In this document: in pieces, positions 24,468-35,009 of the stretch
Layout: every line of letters starts with the position of its first letter
How positions within the stretch are numbered: position 1 is the first letter of the stretch
Assembly (NCBI GenBank): GCA_016185185.1
Contig: JACPOD010000023.1
Span: forward strand, 1 to 64,000
DNA: 64,000 nucleotides
Source: Sphingobacteriales bacterium
GTDB lineage: Bacteria > Bacteroidota > Bacteroidia > Chitinophagales > Chitinophagaceae
Reading direction: 5' to 3'
Notes under the pieces: generated by a model
The model's input: only the letters and a program-made list of their open reading frames with translations
Database searches by the model: none
What the model was told of the DNA's origin: nothing
Position numbers and translations under genes: made by a program

Positions 24468-27400
24468 ATGAGAAAACTTTTCTTCCTGTTGCCATTACTG
24501 ATGGCGTTTGTTATTTCTTATTCTCAAAAAAATAAAAAGACGGAAACGAAGGCTGAAGCGAAGATGAATTATGATTCGGTTTTTCAGTCGCTGAAGTGGA
24601 GGAATATCGGGCCATTTCGCGGGGGAAGAGCGAATACGATTTGTGGTGTTCCGGGGAATGACCAGTTGTTTTATGTGGGATATACCGGTGGTGGTGTGTG
24701 GCGTACGGATGATGGTGGTATTAACTGGAAGAACATAAGTGATGGTTCATTTAAAGTGGGCAGCATTGGTGATATAGCTGTTTGTGAGAGTGACCCGAAT
24801 GTGGTGTATGTGGGTACGGGTGAACATGCGGTGCGGGGAGTGATGACAAGCTATGGAGATGGTGTATATAAATCAACCGACGGTGGAAAAACATGGAAGA
24901 ATATTGGGTTGCAAAATTCAAGACATATAAGTGATGTGGCAGTACACCCAAATAACCCCGATATTGTATATGTGGCTGCGCAGGGAACAGTGCATGGACC
25001 CAATAGCGAAAGAGGTGTATATAAATCAACGGATGGGGGAAGTACCTGGCGTAAAGTGTTATTTGTAAATGACAGTACGGGTGTAAGCAGTTTAAGTATG
25101 GACATGCAAAACCCACGCATATTGTATGCTGCTACCTGGCAGCATCAGCGATTGCCGTGGAAAGTGGTAAGTGGCGGCAGGGGCTGTGGCATATGGAAGA
25201 GTGTGGATGCGGGTGAGACATGGACAAAAATTATTGACGGTCTTCCGGAGGAAATGGGAAAGATTGGTGTGAGTGTATCCCGTGCAAACCCCAACCGGGT
25301 ATTTGCTATTGTGGAAGCAGAAAAATCAAAAGCAGGTTTATACAGAAGTGATAATGGTGGTAAGAACTGGAACCTGATGAGTAATAATCAACTCATCACC
25401 AGCCGCAGCTGGTATTATATGAAAGTGTACGCTGACCCTAAAGATGAAAACTTAGTATATGTGTTAAATGCACCGATGACGAAAAGTATTGATGGAGGGA
25501 AAACCTTTTCCCCGGTACGTATTGGTCATGGGGATACACACGATCTTTGGATCAATCCAAATTACAACGGTATTATGGCATTGGCCGATGATGGTGGCGG
25601 TTCTGTAACGTATAACAATGCACAAAGCTGGAGTACTTTGAACAATCAGCCTACAGCCCAGTTTTACCGTGTGAATGTTGACAATCGTTTTCCTTATTGG
25701 GTGTATGGAGGTCAGCAGGATAATACATCAGTAATGACGGCCAGCCGGAATAATTCTTTTGGATTGACAGAAAGAGACTGGATGTTTGGTCCCGGTTGTG
25801 AAAGTGCATGGATTGCTTTTGACCCCAATAATCCTGTTGCGTATTATGGTGGTTGTTACCAGGGTTATATTGAAGTGATGGATGCAGCAACCAAATCAAC
25901 CAAAGATATTCAGGCATATCCATCTGTAAATCTTGCAGTGGAGCCAAAGAAAATGAAATACCGGTTTAACTGGAATGCGCCTATTGTGGCTTCACCACAT
26001 GATCCGAATACTATTTATCATGGAGGTAATGTGTTGCTTAAAACAATCAACGGAGGATTAAGCTGGGAAGCGATCAGTGCGGATTTAACACGTAACGACA
26101 GCACCAAACAAGAACAAGGTGGGGGACCCATTACAAATGAAGGTGCTGGTGGTGAAAATTATAATACGATCTATTATGTGATTGAATCATCTTTAGAGAA
26201 AGGAGTGATATGGACCGGCAGTGATTGCGGACTGGTGCATGTAACGATGAATGGCGGACAGAGCTGGAGCAATGTTACCCCTGCAGGATTACAGGAATGT
26301 TTGATACAATCCATCGAACTATCTCCGAACGATAGAGCCACCGCCTATATCTCTGCTACACGATATAAGTTCAACGATTACGCTTCTTATACTTTTAAAA
26401 CAACAGACTATGGTAAAACATGGACGAAGATCACTAATGGTGTGGATACAGATGATTTTATAAAAGTGATAAGAGAAGATAAAAAAGTAAAAGACTTATT
26501 GTATGCGGGAAGTGAAAGAGGTTTTTATATTTCATACAACGGTGGTCAAAGCTGGAATAAACTACAGCTGAATCTGCCCGTTGTGCCGGTTACGGATTTA
26601 ATGATCCATGATAATGATTTAGTAGCAGCAACTGCTGGTCGTGCCTTTTGGATATTGGATGATTTGGGTGCACTGCAGCAATCCAAAGGAATGATGAATG
26701 ATAAGGTAAAATTATTTTCACCTAAAGTATCTTATCATTACAGTGGAAGTTCGTTTGGCAGTGATAATGATGGTGCTTTTGGTAAAAATCCATTACAAGG
26801 GGTGATACTGGACTATTATTTGCCTGAAAAGGCAGATACTAATTTGCTGAAACTGGAAATAATAAATGCATCAGGTAAAATTGTAAAAACATTTACCAAT
26901 AAAAAAGATGACAACTATAAGCCATACCCCGGTGGACCCGCACCTGCTACATTGATTCCCGCCCAAAAAGGATTAAATCGTTTTGCATGGGATCTGAACG
27001 GAGAAGATATTACACCGGATGTGCCGGGAGCATATGTGATGGGAGGGTATGGTGGTTATGCTGTAGCACCGGGTAATTACACCGTTCGATTAAATTATAA
27101 GGGTTATAGCAGTGAGACTAACGCAACTGTTTTACAGGATCCGGCATTAAAAGTTAGTGCTGCGGACTGGAATGAACAACAGCAGTTCTTAAGCAGAATT
27201 ACTACGAATGTTTCTGCTATCCACACCTCCATAAATGAAATGCGTAAAGTGAAAAAGCAGATAGAAGCGTATAATGAATTAATGAAGGATGCAACCGATA
27301 ATAAAGACTTAATAGAGAAAGGAAAAGAGTTGATTAAGAAAATAACTGCCTGGGAAAGTAATCTGATTGAGACAAGACAAAAAAATTTCCAGGATGTAAT

Positions 27401-27617
27401 CAACTTCCCCAGTAAGCTGAATGTAGAATTTATTAATTTAAAAGGACTGGCTGATACACATGACCCAAGAATCACAAAAGGATTAAAAGACCGACTGAAT
27501 GATTTGGAGAAAGAATGGAGTGGTTATAAAGCAGTTTACGAAAATGAATTAAAGAAAGCAGTGGAAGCATATAATAATTTGTTTAAGAGTAAAAATATAC
27601 CGGCAATCATACAGTAG
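24468..27617 (+). CDS. Sortilin/VPS10-like BNR-repeat beta-propeller exoprotein
   Basis: 1049 residues. A signal peptide (about 1-19, ending VISYSQ) leads into a long beta-propeller region with many Asp-box (BNR) repeats of the form S-x-D-x-G-x-T-W ([66 protein letters not shown]). Two seven-to-ten-bladed propellers fit the sortilin/VPS10-type 'glycosyl hydrolase' annotation common in Bacteroidota, although no glycosidase activity is evident. Residues about 850-1045 are helical and charged, with a coiled-coil-like end. Probably periplasmic or cell-surface, role unknown. No T9SS domain seen. Confidence 0.9.
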   Translation: MRKLFFLLPLLMAFVISYSQKNKKTETKAEAKMNYDSVFQSLKWRNIGPFRGGRANTICGVPGNDQLFYVGYTGGGVWRTDDGGINWKNISDGSFKVGSIGDIAVCESDPNVVYVGTGEHAVRGVMTSYGDGVYKSTDGGKTWKNIGLQNSRHISDVAVHPNNPDIVYVAAQGTVHGPNSERGVYKSTDGGSTWRKVLFVNDSTGVSSLSMDMQNPRILYAATWQHQRLPWKVVSGGRGCGIWKSVDAGETWTKIIDGLPEEMGKIGVSVSRANPNRVFAIVEAEKSKAGLYRSDNGGKNWNLMSNNQLITSRSWYYMKVYADPKDENLVYVLNAPMTKSIDGGKTFSPVRIGHGDTHDLWINPNYNGIMALADDGGGSVTYNNAQSWSTLNNQPTAQFYRVNVDNRFPYWVYGGQQDNTSVMTASRNNSFGLTERDWMFGPGCESAWIAFDPNNPVAYYGGCYQGYIEVMDAATKSTKDIQAYPSVNLAVEPKKMKYRFNWNAPIVASPHDPNTIYHGGNVLLKTINGGLSWEAISADLTRNDSTKQEQGGGPITNEGAGGENYNTIYYVIESSLEKGVIWTGSDCGLVHVTMNGGQSWSNVTPAGLQECLIQSIELSPNDRATAYISATRYKFNDYASYTFKTTDYGKTWTKITNGVDTDDFIKVIREDKKVKDLLYAGSERGFYISYNGGQSWNKLQLNLPVVPVTDLMIHDNDLVAATAGRAFWILDDLGALQQSKGMMNDKVKLFSPKVSYHYSGSSFGSDNDGAFGKNPLQGVILDYYLPEKADTNLLKLEIINASGKIVKTFTNKKDDNYKPYPGGPAPATLIPAQKGLNRFAWDLNGEDITPDVPGAYVMGGYGGYAVAPGNYTVRLNYKGYSSETNATVLQDPALKVSAADWNEQQQFLSRITTNVSAIHTSINEMRKVKKQIEAYNELMKDATDNKDLIEKGKELIKKITAWESNLIETRQKNFQDVINFPSKLNVEFINLKGLADTHDPRITKGLKDRLNDLEKEWSGYKAVYENELKKAVEAYNNLFKSKNIPAIIQ

Positions 27618-27637
27618 TTGCCGATAGATATACTCAG

Positions 27638-28486
27638 ATGCCTGAAAGAAAAATTGCTTTGGTAGTTAACCCGCTTGCCGGTAAGGGTAAGGCAAACCAA
27701 ATTGCCAGTTTGCTTGCCGGTAAGCTATATCATCATGCAATAGAATACAAACTATTTAACGAAACCTGGCCGGATCATTTTGATGAATATACTGATGTAT
27801 GGATCGTTGGCGGTGACGGAACGATTAACTATTTCGTCAATAAATACCCGGATATAAAAATCCCCCTGGCATTATTTAAAGGAGGAACAGGAGATGATTT
27901 TGCCTGTGCTTTATATAGTGATGCTGACTGGAAACAGCAAATGGATATTGTATTAAAGGCTGAAGCAAAATGGATAGATGCAGGCGTTTGTAATGGCAAA
28001 CTATTTTTAGTAGGGGTGGGCATTGGTTTTGAAGGAGAGATTTTAAAATCAATGAAGACTATTCGTTTAATTGGCGGACACCTGGGATATTACTTTGTAG
28101 TATTGAAAAAAATATTCAGCTTTAAAGAACACAAGTTTAAAATTTATAGTGAAAAGCTGATTGCAGAGGAAAGACTATTACTGGTAGAAGTAAATAATAC
28201 TGCACGAACCGGAGGGGGTTTTACTATCTCACCAAAATCTCTTATTAATGATGGCTTACTGGATTTAGTGATTGCTAAACCACTTTCTATCCTTCAGCGT
28301 TTAAAATATCTGCCTGTTATTGAAAAAGGAAAACATCTGTCCCTTTCTTTCATACAACATAGAACAGGATCACATTTTACTATTGAATGTGAACAACAAC
28401 TCCCTGCTCACCTTGATGGAGAACTGATTATGTCCCAAAAATTTGAATTTACAATTCTCCCGGGAAAGTTTTCTTTTTTGTATTAA
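27638..28486 (+). CDS. Diacylglycerol/sphingosine-type lipid kinase (YegS/DagK family)
   Basis: 282 residues, standard length. The DAGK catalytic domain opens KIALVVNPLAGKGKA and has the nucleotide motif VGGDGTINYF and GGTGDDFACAL; TARTGGGFTISPKSLINDGLLDL in the C-terminal domain is also conserved. It is a soluble or membrane-peripheral kinase that phosphorylates a lipid hydroxyl, probably diacylglycerol, for phospholipid recycling. It starts 20 bases after the propeller gene and may be co-transcribed with it. Confidence 0.92.
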   Translation: MPERKIALVVNPLAGKGKANQIASLLAGKLYHHAIEYKLFNETWPDHFDEYTDVWIVGGDGTINYFVNKYPDIKIPLALFKGGTGDDFACALYSDADWKQQMDIVLKAEAKWIDAGVCNGKLFLVGVGIGFEGEILKSMKTIRLIGGHLGYYFVVLKKIFSFKEHKFKIYSEKLIAEERLLLVEVNNTARTGGGFTISPKSLINDGLLDLVIAKPLSILQRLKYLPVIEKGKHLSLSFIQHRTGSHFTIECEQQLPAHLDGELIMSQKFEFTILPGKFSFLY

Positions 28487-28578
28487 TGGGCACTTTCAAA
28501 ATATTAACAGACAAGCTGCTTATTTAAGACTACCTTCCGGTGTTTCCGGTAATATAACCGGTACATAAAACAAACAAT

Positions 28579-28983
28579 ATGTCAAATATTACACAGGTAG
28601 TGAATGTAGATAAGAATCTTAAAATTTTAAAAAAAGGGGTACATGCATCTGATATTGATCAGTTACTCAGCAGCACCGGTCCGTTTACTTTTTTTGCCCC
28701 CACTGATATAGCTTTTGAAAAACTGGCAAAAGGGATGATGGATAATTTGCTGGAGCCACAAAACAGGGTTAAACTAACCGATTTAATGAACAATCATATT
28801 GTAAACGGTAAGATTACTTATGCTGAATTAAAGGACGGAGATACTTTGACAACTGTAAATGGTAAAGTATTAGTAGTGAATGTTAAAAACGGCTCAGTAA
28901 GTATTGGCGATATAACGGTGTTGCCCCGTGAAGCTAAAATAAGAAATGGCATCATGCATTTAACAGATACAGTTATACAATAA
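28579..28983 (+). CDS. Fasciclin-domain protein
   Basis: 134 residues, a single FAS1 domain: PFTFFAPTDIAFEKL (H1 motif), LTDLMNNHIVNGKI and a final IRNGIMHLTDTVI (the usual NGVIHVID block). No signal peptide is seen, which is unusual because most FAS1 proteins are exported; the N-terminus MSNITQVVNVDKNL starts directly in the domain. Likely role is adhesion or a stress-related function; it cannot be told from sequence. A clear terminator follows. Confidence 0.9.
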   Translation: MSNITQVVNVDKNLKILKKGVHASDIDQLLSSTGPFTFFAPTDIAFEKLAKGMMDNLLEPQNRVKLTDLMNNHIVNGKITYAELKDGDTLTTVNGKVLVVNVKNGSVSIGDITVLPREAKIRNGIMHLTDTVIQ

Positions 28984-29004
28984 ATTCATTTGTAAAATAA
29001 GTTA

Positions 29005-29035
29005 AACCATCCTTTTAGTAAAAGGATGGTTTTTT
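29005..29035 (+). terminator. Terminator of the fasciclin gene
   Basis: AACCATCCTTTT-AGT-AAAAGGATGGTT followed by TTTT, 21 bases after the stop; a perfect 12-pair stem. Confidence 0.92.
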
Positions 29036-29104
29036 GTTTTCCTGATTTTCAAAACGGGCATAAAAAATTAATATACAGGTATAATTATATCTGTGTCGAT
29101 GACA

Positions 29105-29512
29105 CTAGTCGCTATTTTCCAAATGGAAATGCTGGTGATGTGCGCCTGCAGCAATATGCAATGCAAAACCAACAATGGCTGTGTCTTTTAAAATATTTAT
29201 CCATGCTACCAGCCGCATTTCTTCGGAACCGGCATTAAACGCATTTGGTACGTGAATGGTTAAAATAAAAAACACCAGCCAGAAGGCAAGCAGGTAGCTG
29301 GTAAATTTTACATACTGGTTGGTTATAAATGATATGCCTGTAAGTATAAAACAGGCACCAACAATATATGCCCATGTAATACCAACCGGTAAAAACGAAG
29401 GAACATAAACCAGCAGATCATGCGGATACTTAAAATGAAATAGTCCAAATACTATCAATACAATAGCCAGGAGATAAATGGCAATCCTTGATATTATGTG
29501 ATATTGTTTCAT
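29105..29512 (-). CDS. DoxX-like four-helix membrane protein
   Basis: 135 residues with four transmembrane helices (about 8-24, 42-62, 68-92, 105-122). LLAIVLIVFGLFHF and the short C-terminal loop ending AHHQHFHLENSD fit the DoxX-like superfamily of small inner-membrane proteins of unclear function. The histidine-rich C-terminus could bind metal but this is only a guess. Single gene, convergent with the fasciclin gene. Confidence 0.75.
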   Translation of the reverse strand: MKQYHIISRIAIYLLAIVLIVFGLFHFKYPHDLLVYVPSFLPVGITWAYIVGACFILTGISFITNQYVKFTSYLLAFWLVFFILTIHVPNAFNAGSEEMRLVAWINILKDTAIVGFALHIAAGAHHQHFHLENSD

Positions 29513-29618
29513 AAAATGAATTTTGTGTAAAAGTTAGGGCTATAAAAAAAAGGAAATACTGATTTCGCTCATGAAAACAATTCCAAACAGATGATATTCC
29601 TTAAGTACCCTGTTTAGT

Positions 29619-30295
29619 TTATCTCCATTTTCTTAAAATAGTATCAGATGGCTGGTAAACACCGGGAACTTTATCAATCCTCTTTATAATTTCAGCCAGT
29701 TTAACCGGGTCTTCGCTTATATATAATGGAAATGGTTCTGTGTTACTGTATCGGGTAGGTATAAAATAGTGATAACTATTTTCTTTAAGCCATTTGGCTG
29801 TGCTGTCACTTTTTAGCATTTGCACTATAACTGTATCCCTTGTCATTTTATTGATCCTTAAATATGTTTTTGCTGGCAAAATGAAATCATGCCAGGACCT
29901 GGTTTTGTCTGCACTCAATAGTTCGATATACAACTGACCGGCAATTTTTACAAATAATAACCGGTAAACAGATGTATCTAATTTGGCATTTTTGGTATCA
30001 GGTATTGGATCCATCAGCTCTGCTGTAAAACTTACACTTCCGCCGTAGCTAACAATGCCATTGGCATAAAAGGCGATAGTTGTATCTGATGATATACGAA
30101 TATCATGCTCCATGCCACTCCAAACCCCTTCTATATTTTTTACCGGATAAAGGCTTACTCCTCGTATTGAATTACTGTCATTTACTAATCTTCGAAAACC
30201 ATTTACTGAAAAACCTGAGGTGATTTTTCGCAAGATAAAATCAGCAACGTAAAAAGGCAGGTTACTAAAGTGGCATATCGTGAAAACTTTTTCAT
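29619..30295 (-). pseudogene. Lipoprotein gene with a frameshift after the lipobox
   Basis: ATG at 30295 encodes a textbook lipoprotein signal, MKKFSRYATLVTCLF then TLLILSC (Cys22), but the frame stops ten codons later. The rest of the protein (204 residues, KITSGFSVNGFRRLV ... to the stop at 29619) continues in the next frame. Adding one A in the A5 run of GCGAAAAATC (plus strand 30224-30228) would join both as C-E-K-I-T-S-G-F. This may be a true inactivation, phase variation at a homopolymer, or a sequencing error. The mature part has beta-rich character (IEGVWSGMEHDIRIS, FYANGIVSYGG); family not recognised. Confidence 0.7.
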
Positions 30296-30380
30296 TTCTG
30301 TTTTTGGCACAAGTTAAGTGTGCTTTTATTGCTGTTACAATGACGAATTCTTGTTGGATTCGTGAGATTGGTCAGTAATA

Positions 30381-30406
30381 AAAAAGCTCCCTTTACAGAG
30401 AGCTTT
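30381..30406 (-). terminator. Terminator of the YtxH gene
   Basis: Minus-strand AAAGCTC-TCTGTAAAGG-GAGCTTT followed by TTATTAC, 25 bases after the YtxH stop codon. Confidence 0.75.
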
Positions 30407-30430
30407 ACGGGTTTACTAAAAAAATCATCA

Positions 30431-30658
30431 TCAGGAAAGAACATCAGAGAATTCGCCATTCGCTTTTTCCATTTCCTTCTTTAATTTTTCTTTCCCCATT
30501 TTAAATTTTTGACCCAACTGATCTTTTAGTTTTTTGCCACTATCAATTATTTTATGACGGGTGTCAGCGCCTTTATCGGGTGCAAATAAAATGCCCAATA
30601 CCCCACCGATAGCCACACAGGCTCCTAAAGCTATCAGCATTTTGGATGTATTTTTCAT
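30431..30658 (-). CDS. YtxH-domain protein
   Basis: 75 residues. One N-terminal transmembrane helix (about 7-25, LIALGACVAIGGVLGILFAP) followed by the PDKGADTRHKI motif and an amphipathic, Lys/Glu-rich helix is the YtxH (general stress) pattern. Probably a small membrane-anchored stress protein with its tail in the cytosol. It is a single gene with its own terminator. Confidence 0.88.
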   Translation of the reverse strand: MKNTSKMLIALGACVAIGGVLGILFAPDKGADTRHKIIDSGKKLKDQLGQKFKMGKEKLKKEMEKANGEFSDVLS

Positions 30659-30803
30659 ATAAATATTTTACGGGTGAATAAATTGTAAATCTCACTTCTA
30701 AAATATGTTCACACATAAGCCTGATAAAATGAGTGTATTCATATAACAGGATGACTGTAATCAATATTTACTTAACTGCATTAATACATCTGTTAAGTAA
30801 TTA

Positions 30804-31223
30804 TCACTTTTTGGGTGGCCATATTACGATGGCTGCACAAATAATTATAATGTTTTTCATGATGTATTGCCCTACCAGTGTAAACCCATAAGGGGCATAT
30901 TTAAAAGAGATGGACGGGAAGAAAAGAAACGGTGTAAATGTGCAGACCATATGAATGAACAGAAATACCAGGGCTGTACGAATACCTTTGCCAAAGATCA
31001 ATGCAATACCAATAGCGCATTCCCATACGGCCAGTAAAATAATATTTACTGGCTGCGGAATTAGGCCAAATGTTAACTTATTAATCGTGTTAATAGCAAG
31101 ATCTTCGGCCGGGCTATAGCCATGAAAAAATTTTAAGGCGCCAAACCATAAATAAATAATACCAATACTAATTCGAAGTGAATTGATGTAACGTTTGCTT
31201 ACGGTTACAGATGCAGCAATCAT
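30804..31223 (-). CDS. DoxX/YkgB-like membrane protein
   Basis: 139 residues, four predicted transmembrane helices (about 15-33, 60-80, 82-105, 118-135). The motif IIYLWFGALKFFHGYSPAE followed by INTINKLTFGLIP, then VWECAIGIALI and FTPFLFFP, recurs in Bacteroidota DoxX/DUF417-like small membrane proteins. Function unknown. Not obviously in an operon with its neighbours; the carboxylase operon ends 125 bases away on the same strand. Confidence 0.75.
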   Translation of the reverse strand: MIAASVTVSKRYINSLRISIGIIYLWFGALKFFHGYSPAEDLAINTINKLTFGLIPQPVNIILLAVWECAIGIALIFGKGIRTALVFLFIHMVCTFTPFLFFPSISFKYAPYGFTLVGQYIMKNIIIICAAIVIWPPKK

Positions 31224-31288
31224 GTTAGTAATGTTGGTGGAGGCGAAAAATTAGGATGTTAACTTGTTTTGCAGGTTGATAAAAATCA

Positions 31289-31320
31289 TTCGGCCCTTTG
31301 AGATTAGTCAAAAGGCCGAA
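31289..31320 (-). terminator. Terminator of the acyl-CoA carboxylase operon
   Basis: Minus-strand hairpin TTCGGCCTTTTGA ... TCAAAGGGCCGAA (one mismatch), then TGATTTTT, 28 bases after the beta-subunit stop. Confidence 0.7.
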
Positions 31321-31347
31321 ATCAGAATCTAAACGGGTTACTATAGA

Positions 31348-32895
31348 TTACAAAGGAATATTACCATGTTTTTTTCTTGGGCGTTTAACCACTTTGTTTT
31401 CCAGCATGGCAAAGGATTTAATTAATTTTTTTCTTGTTTCTTTTGGTTCTATTACTTCGTCAATAAAACCTCGTTCAGCTGCCTGGTAAGGAGTGGCAAA
31501 TTTTTCAGCATATTCCATTTCTTTCTCGTGGTGTTTTTTATGCGGATCGGCCGATTCGGAGATTTCTTTTTTGAAAATAATTTCACTGGCTCCTTTGGCA
31601 CCCATCACAGCAATCTCGGCAGTGGGCCAGGCATAGTTCATATCGGCACCGATATGTTTGGAGTTCATTACATCGTAGGCGCCACCATATGCTTTACGGG
31701 TGATCACCGTTACTCTTGGCACGGTTGCTTCACTTAATGCATATAAAAGCTTTGCCCCGTTAGTGATGATGCCATTCCATTCCTGGTCAGTACCGGGTAA
31801 AAAGCCGGGTACATCTACCAATACCAATAATGGAATATTAAAGCAATCGCAAAAACGGGTAAATCTTGCGCCTTTTTTTGAACTGTCAATATCCAATACA
31901 CCTGCTAAACTCATTGGCTGATTGGCTACGATGCCAACACTTCTTCCGGCCAGTCTTGCAAAACCAACTACAATATTGGTGGCAAAATCTTTATGTATCT
32001 CAAAGAAAGTATCTGTATCACAAATGCCATCAATTACTTCCCGCATATCATACGGCTGATTAGGATTTTCCGGGACAATACGTTCTAATACTTCTCTTGT
32101 TTCATCTACAGGTGTATAGGGAATTTTAGGTAATATGTCTTCACAGTTTTGCGGCATATAACTCAGTAAAACTTTTACCTGGTTAATACAATCCATATCG
32201 TTCATTGCAGTTAAATGTGTAACACCGGATTTAGTTGAATGGGTGGAAGCACCACCCAGCTCTTCCGAACTAACTTCTTCATTGGTAACTGTTTTCACAA
32301 CGTTTGGTCCTGTAACAAACATATAACTGGTGTTCTCTACCATTATAGTAAAATCTGTCATGGCTGGAGAGTAAACAGCCCCACCGGCACAGGGCCCCAT
32401 GATGGCGGATATTTGTGGAATAACTCCCGATGATTGCACATTACGATAAAAAATATCTGCATAGCCACCGAGTGAACGAACACCTTCCTGTATCCTTGCA
32501 CCACCGGAATCATTTAGGCCGATCATTGGTGCCCCACCTTTCATAGCTAAATCCATGATACGACAGATTTTTTCAGCATGTGTTTCAGATAAGGCTCCAC
32601 CAAAAACTGTGAAGTCCTGTGCAAACACATACACTAGTCTTCCGTTTACAGTACCATAGCCAGTTATTACACCATCACCATAATATTGCTGGTCTTCCAT
32701 ACCGAAATCTTTGGTGCGGTGTGTTACGAGGGCGCCGATCTCTTCAAAAGAACCGGGATCGAGCAGCAATTGTATACGTTCCCGGGCAGTAAGCTTTCCT
32801 TTTTGATGTTGTTTTTTATTTCTTTCCTTACCTCCACCTAATTTCCCTTCTTCAATTTTTTCTCTTAGTATATCGATCTTAGATTTCATATTCAA
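31348..32895 (-). CDS. Acyl-CoA carboxylase beta subunit (carboxyltransferase)
   Basis: 515 residues, full length. The crotonase-like carboxyltransferase domains are complete: [45 protein letters not shown] (acyl-CoA oxyanion loop), [13 protein letters not shown], and in the second half [16 protein letters not shown] and [13 protein letters not shown]. It transfers the carboxyl from biotin to an acyl-CoA; by type it is closest to propionyl-CoA carboxylase/methylmalonyl family, but acetyl-CoA cannot be excluded. Third gene after the biotin carrier and biotin carboxylase genes, 26 bases after the latter. Confidence 0.95.
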   Translation of the reverse strand: MNMKSKIDILREKIEEGKLGGGKERNKKQHQKGKLTARERIQLLLDPGSFEEIGALVTHRTKDFGMEDQQYYGDGVITGYGTVNGRLVYVFAQDFTVFGGALSETHAEKICRIMDLAMKGGAPMIGLNDSGGARIQEGVRSLGGYADIFYRNVQSSGVIPQISAIMGPCAGGAVYSPAMTDFTIMVENTSYMFVTGPNVVKTVTNEEVSSEELGGASTHSTKSGVTHLTAMNDMDCINQVKVLLSYMPQNCEDILPKIPYTPVDETREVLERIVPENPNQPYDMREVIDGICDTDTFFEIHKDFATNIVVGFARLAGRSVGIVANQPMSLAGVLDIDSSKKGARFTRFCDCFNIPLLVLVDVPGFLPGTDQEWNGIITNGAKLLYALSEATVPRVTVITRKAYGGAYDVMNSKHIGADMNYAWPTAEIAVMGAKGASEIIFKKEISESADPHKKHHEKEMEYAEKFATPYQAAERGFIDEVIEPKETRKKLIKSFAMLENKVVKRPRKKHGNIPL

Positions 32896-32921
32896 TAGTT
32901 ATAACAGTGATAGAAGAATGA

Positions 32922-34394
32922 TCATGCCAGTCTGCGTTTCCAGCTGGTGGTTTTATGTTCAACAGGTTTTAAAATAGTTTGCTGATCGAGCCAGTACTTA
33001 ACAGCAACCACCGCTGCAATTTCTGCATTGGCTTTCTGTTTTTCTTTTATACTTTCCGGTGTGTAATATTTTTTTACGAAGTGCGTATCAAAATGACCGG
33101 AGAAAAATGCTTCATGTTCAAATACAAACGTTCCAAATGGCAAAGTGGTTGAAACTCCTTCGATCTTATATTCTTTAATAGCCTGTAACATTTTTTGAAT
33201 GGCTTCAGTTCTGGTTTTTCCGTGCACTACCAGTTTAGCGATCATAGGGTCGTAGTAAATTGGAATCGCCATTCCTTCTTCGTACCCATCATCTACCCGG
33301 ATGCCTTCACCAGAAGGTCTTTTGTATTTTGTTAAAGTGCCAATAGATGGTAAGAAATTATTAAGCGGATCTTCTGCATATACCCTAAGTTCGATAGCAT
33401 GACCATTGGGTTTAATATCATCCTGTGTGATGGCCAATTTTTCACCTCTTGCAATTCTTATTTGTTGTTCTACGAGGTCAAGTCCGAGTATCATTTCTGA
33501 AACCGGGTGTTCCACCTGCAGTCTTGTATTCATTTCAAGGAAATAGAAATTCAATTTATCATCTACTAAGAATTCTACCGTACCGGTACTTACATAATTA
33601 CAGGACTTTGCTACCATTACAGCTGCATCACCAATCTTGTCTCTCATTTCGGGAGTAACAATAGCCGATGGAGTTTCTTCCACTACCTTCTGGTGGCGAC
33701 GTTGTATACTGCATTCTCTTTCTAATCCATGTATAACATTACCATATTTATCAGCCACTACCTGCACTTCAATATGTCGTGGGGAGGTAACATATTTTTC
33801 TATAAAAACTGAGCCATCACCAAAAGATGAAGTGGCTTCACTGATAGCCCTTTCCATTTGTTCTTTCATATCTTCTGGTCTGTCAACGACACGCATTCCT
33901 TTACCACCGCCACCTGCGGAGGCTTTGATTAAAACGGGATAACCAATTTTATCTGCAACTGCAATAGCTTCTTTAACATCATCAATGGCATGATCAACAC
34001 CGGGTACCATTGGAATATTATATTTCTTCACACTATCCTTGGCTGCCAGCTTTGATCCCATAACACGCATAGCTTCCGGAGTTGGGCCGATGAATTCAAT
34101 GCCAGCATCTGTAACTTTTTGGGCAAAGTCTGCGTTCTCACTTAAAAATCCATAACCGGGATGAATACCATCTACTCCCAGCTCTTTACACACAGCAATG
34201 ATCTTATCACCATTTAAATAAGATTGACTGGAAGGGCCGGGCCCGATACAAACTGCTTCGTCTGCAAATAACACATGTGGTGAACGACGATCAGCTTCAG
34301 AATAAACGGCTACCGATTTAATTCCCATTTTGCGGATAGTACGCATGATGCGTAACGCAATTTCTCCGCGGTTGGCTACTAATATCTTGTGCAT
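32922..34394 (-). CDS. accC: Biotin carboxylase subunit of acyl-CoA carboxylase
   Basis: 490 residues. HKILVANRGEIALRIMRT opens the N-terminal domain; the ATP-grasp fold shows GGGGKGMRVV, EKYVTSPRHIEVQVVADK, ERECSIQRRHQKVVEETP and FLEMNTRLQVEHPVSE, all intact; the C-terminal domain follows with a tail of about 40 residues beyond the E. coli AccC end. It carboxylates biotin on the carrier protein using ATP and bicarbonate. It lies between the carrier gene and the carboxyltransferase gene; the gap to the former holds an inverted heptamer repeat. Confidence 0.96.
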   Translation of the reverse strand: MHKILVANRGEIALRIMRTIRKMGIKSVAVYSEADRRSPHVLFADEAVCIGPGPSSQSYLNGDKIIAVCKELGVDGIHPGYGFLSENADFAQKVTDAGIEFIGPTPEAMRVMGSKLAAKDSVKKYNIPMVPGVDHAIDDVKEAIAVADKIGYPVLIKASAGGGGKGMRVVDRPEDMKEQMERAISEATSSFGDGSVFIEKYVTSPRHIEVQVVADKYGNVIHGLERECSIQRRHQKVVEETPSAIVTPEMRDKIGDAAVMVAKSCNYVSTGTVEFLVDDKLNFYFLEMNTRLQVEHPVSEMILGLDLVEQQIRIARGEKLAITQDDIKPNGHAIELRVYAEDPLNNFLPSIGTLTKYKRPSGEGIRVDDGYEEGMAIPIYYDPMIAKLVVHGKTRTEAIQKMLQAIKEYKIEGVSTTLPFGTFVFEHEAFFSGHFDTHFVKKYYTPESIKEKQKANAEIAAVVAVKYWLDQQTILKPVEHKTTSWKRRLA

Positions 34395-34419
34395 AAAAAA
34401 TAATTCAAAAATTTAAAAT

Positions 34420-34520
34420 GTGAATGGTGAATAGTCAATGGTCAATATTTTTTTTGAGGTGAACTTGCAACTATTAACTACTCCATAAATAATACTCACT
34501 ATTCACTATTGACCATTCAC
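34420..34520. repeat. Inverted pair of heptanucleotide repeat blocks
   Basis: Left arm (34420-34447) is four 7-base units, GTGAATG-GTGAATA, then GTCAATG-GTCAATA. Right arm (34493-34520) read on the other strand is GTGAATG-GTCAATA, then GTGAATA-GTGAGTA. The arms are imperfect inverted copies about 45 bases apart, filling the gap between the carrier and accC genes. Confidence 0.85.
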
Positions 34521-34523
34521 TTC

Positions 34524-35009
34524 TTATTCCAACTCAACAAGCAATTGTCCTTTCTCAACAGCCTGTCCGGATGATACAGCAATTCGTTTGATAACGGCAT
34601 TGGTCTGAATCATAATACTATTTTCCATTTTCATGGCCTCCAGGATCAAAATTTTATCACCCTCATTTACAGTCTGACCATCTGTTACATTAATCTCTAA
34701 TACCAACCCCGGCATGGGTGCTTTAATTTCTTTTATTTGTTTACCGGAGGCAGCACTGTATCCCATTTGATCAACGAGCATATCCAGTGCATCTTTGATC
34801 TCCATTTCAAAGCTTTCTCCTTCTACCTCTACAGTAATCCTTTTGCCATCGGCATGGATCAGTTTGGCATTAACGGAGCGTTGATCTTTGATGAGATTAA
34901 ATTCAGTTGGTGAGATCTTAATAAGATCAGCTGATTCTATTTCTTCTTTCGAAAAGGAAAACTCAAACGCATTTGATTTTACCTTATATGCAATTGTACC
35001 ATCAGGCAT
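34524..35009 (-). CDS. Biotin carboxyl carrier protein
   Basis: 161 residues. The C-terminal 75 residues are a biotinyl domain with Lys127 in EAMKMEN, preceded by IKAPMPGLVLEINVTDG; the N-terminal 90 residues form the Bacteroidota-type preceding domain found in separate biotin carriers of propionyl-CoA-type carboxylases. It shuttles carboxybiotin between the biotin carboxylase and the carboxyltransferase. It is the first gene of the three-gene operon; the start ATG is at 35009 although an earlier start is not excluded. Confidence 0.93.
   Translation of the reverse strand: MPDGTIAYKVKSNAFEFSFSKEEIESADLIKISPTEFNLIKDQRSVNAKLIHADGKRITVEVEGESFEMEIKDALDMLVDQMGYSAASGKQIKEIKAPMPGLVLEINVTDGQTVNEGDKILILEAMKMENSIMIQTNAVIKRIAVSSGQAVEKGQLLVELE

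Noticed and set aside
24468-27617. Sialidase activity from the Asp-box repeats
   Set aside because: Asp-boxes are structural; no Arg triad or FRIP motif of sialidases was seen.
30573-30764. 63-residue frame overlapping the YtxH gene
   Set aside because: It is a shadow of YtxH and its AT-rich upstream region.
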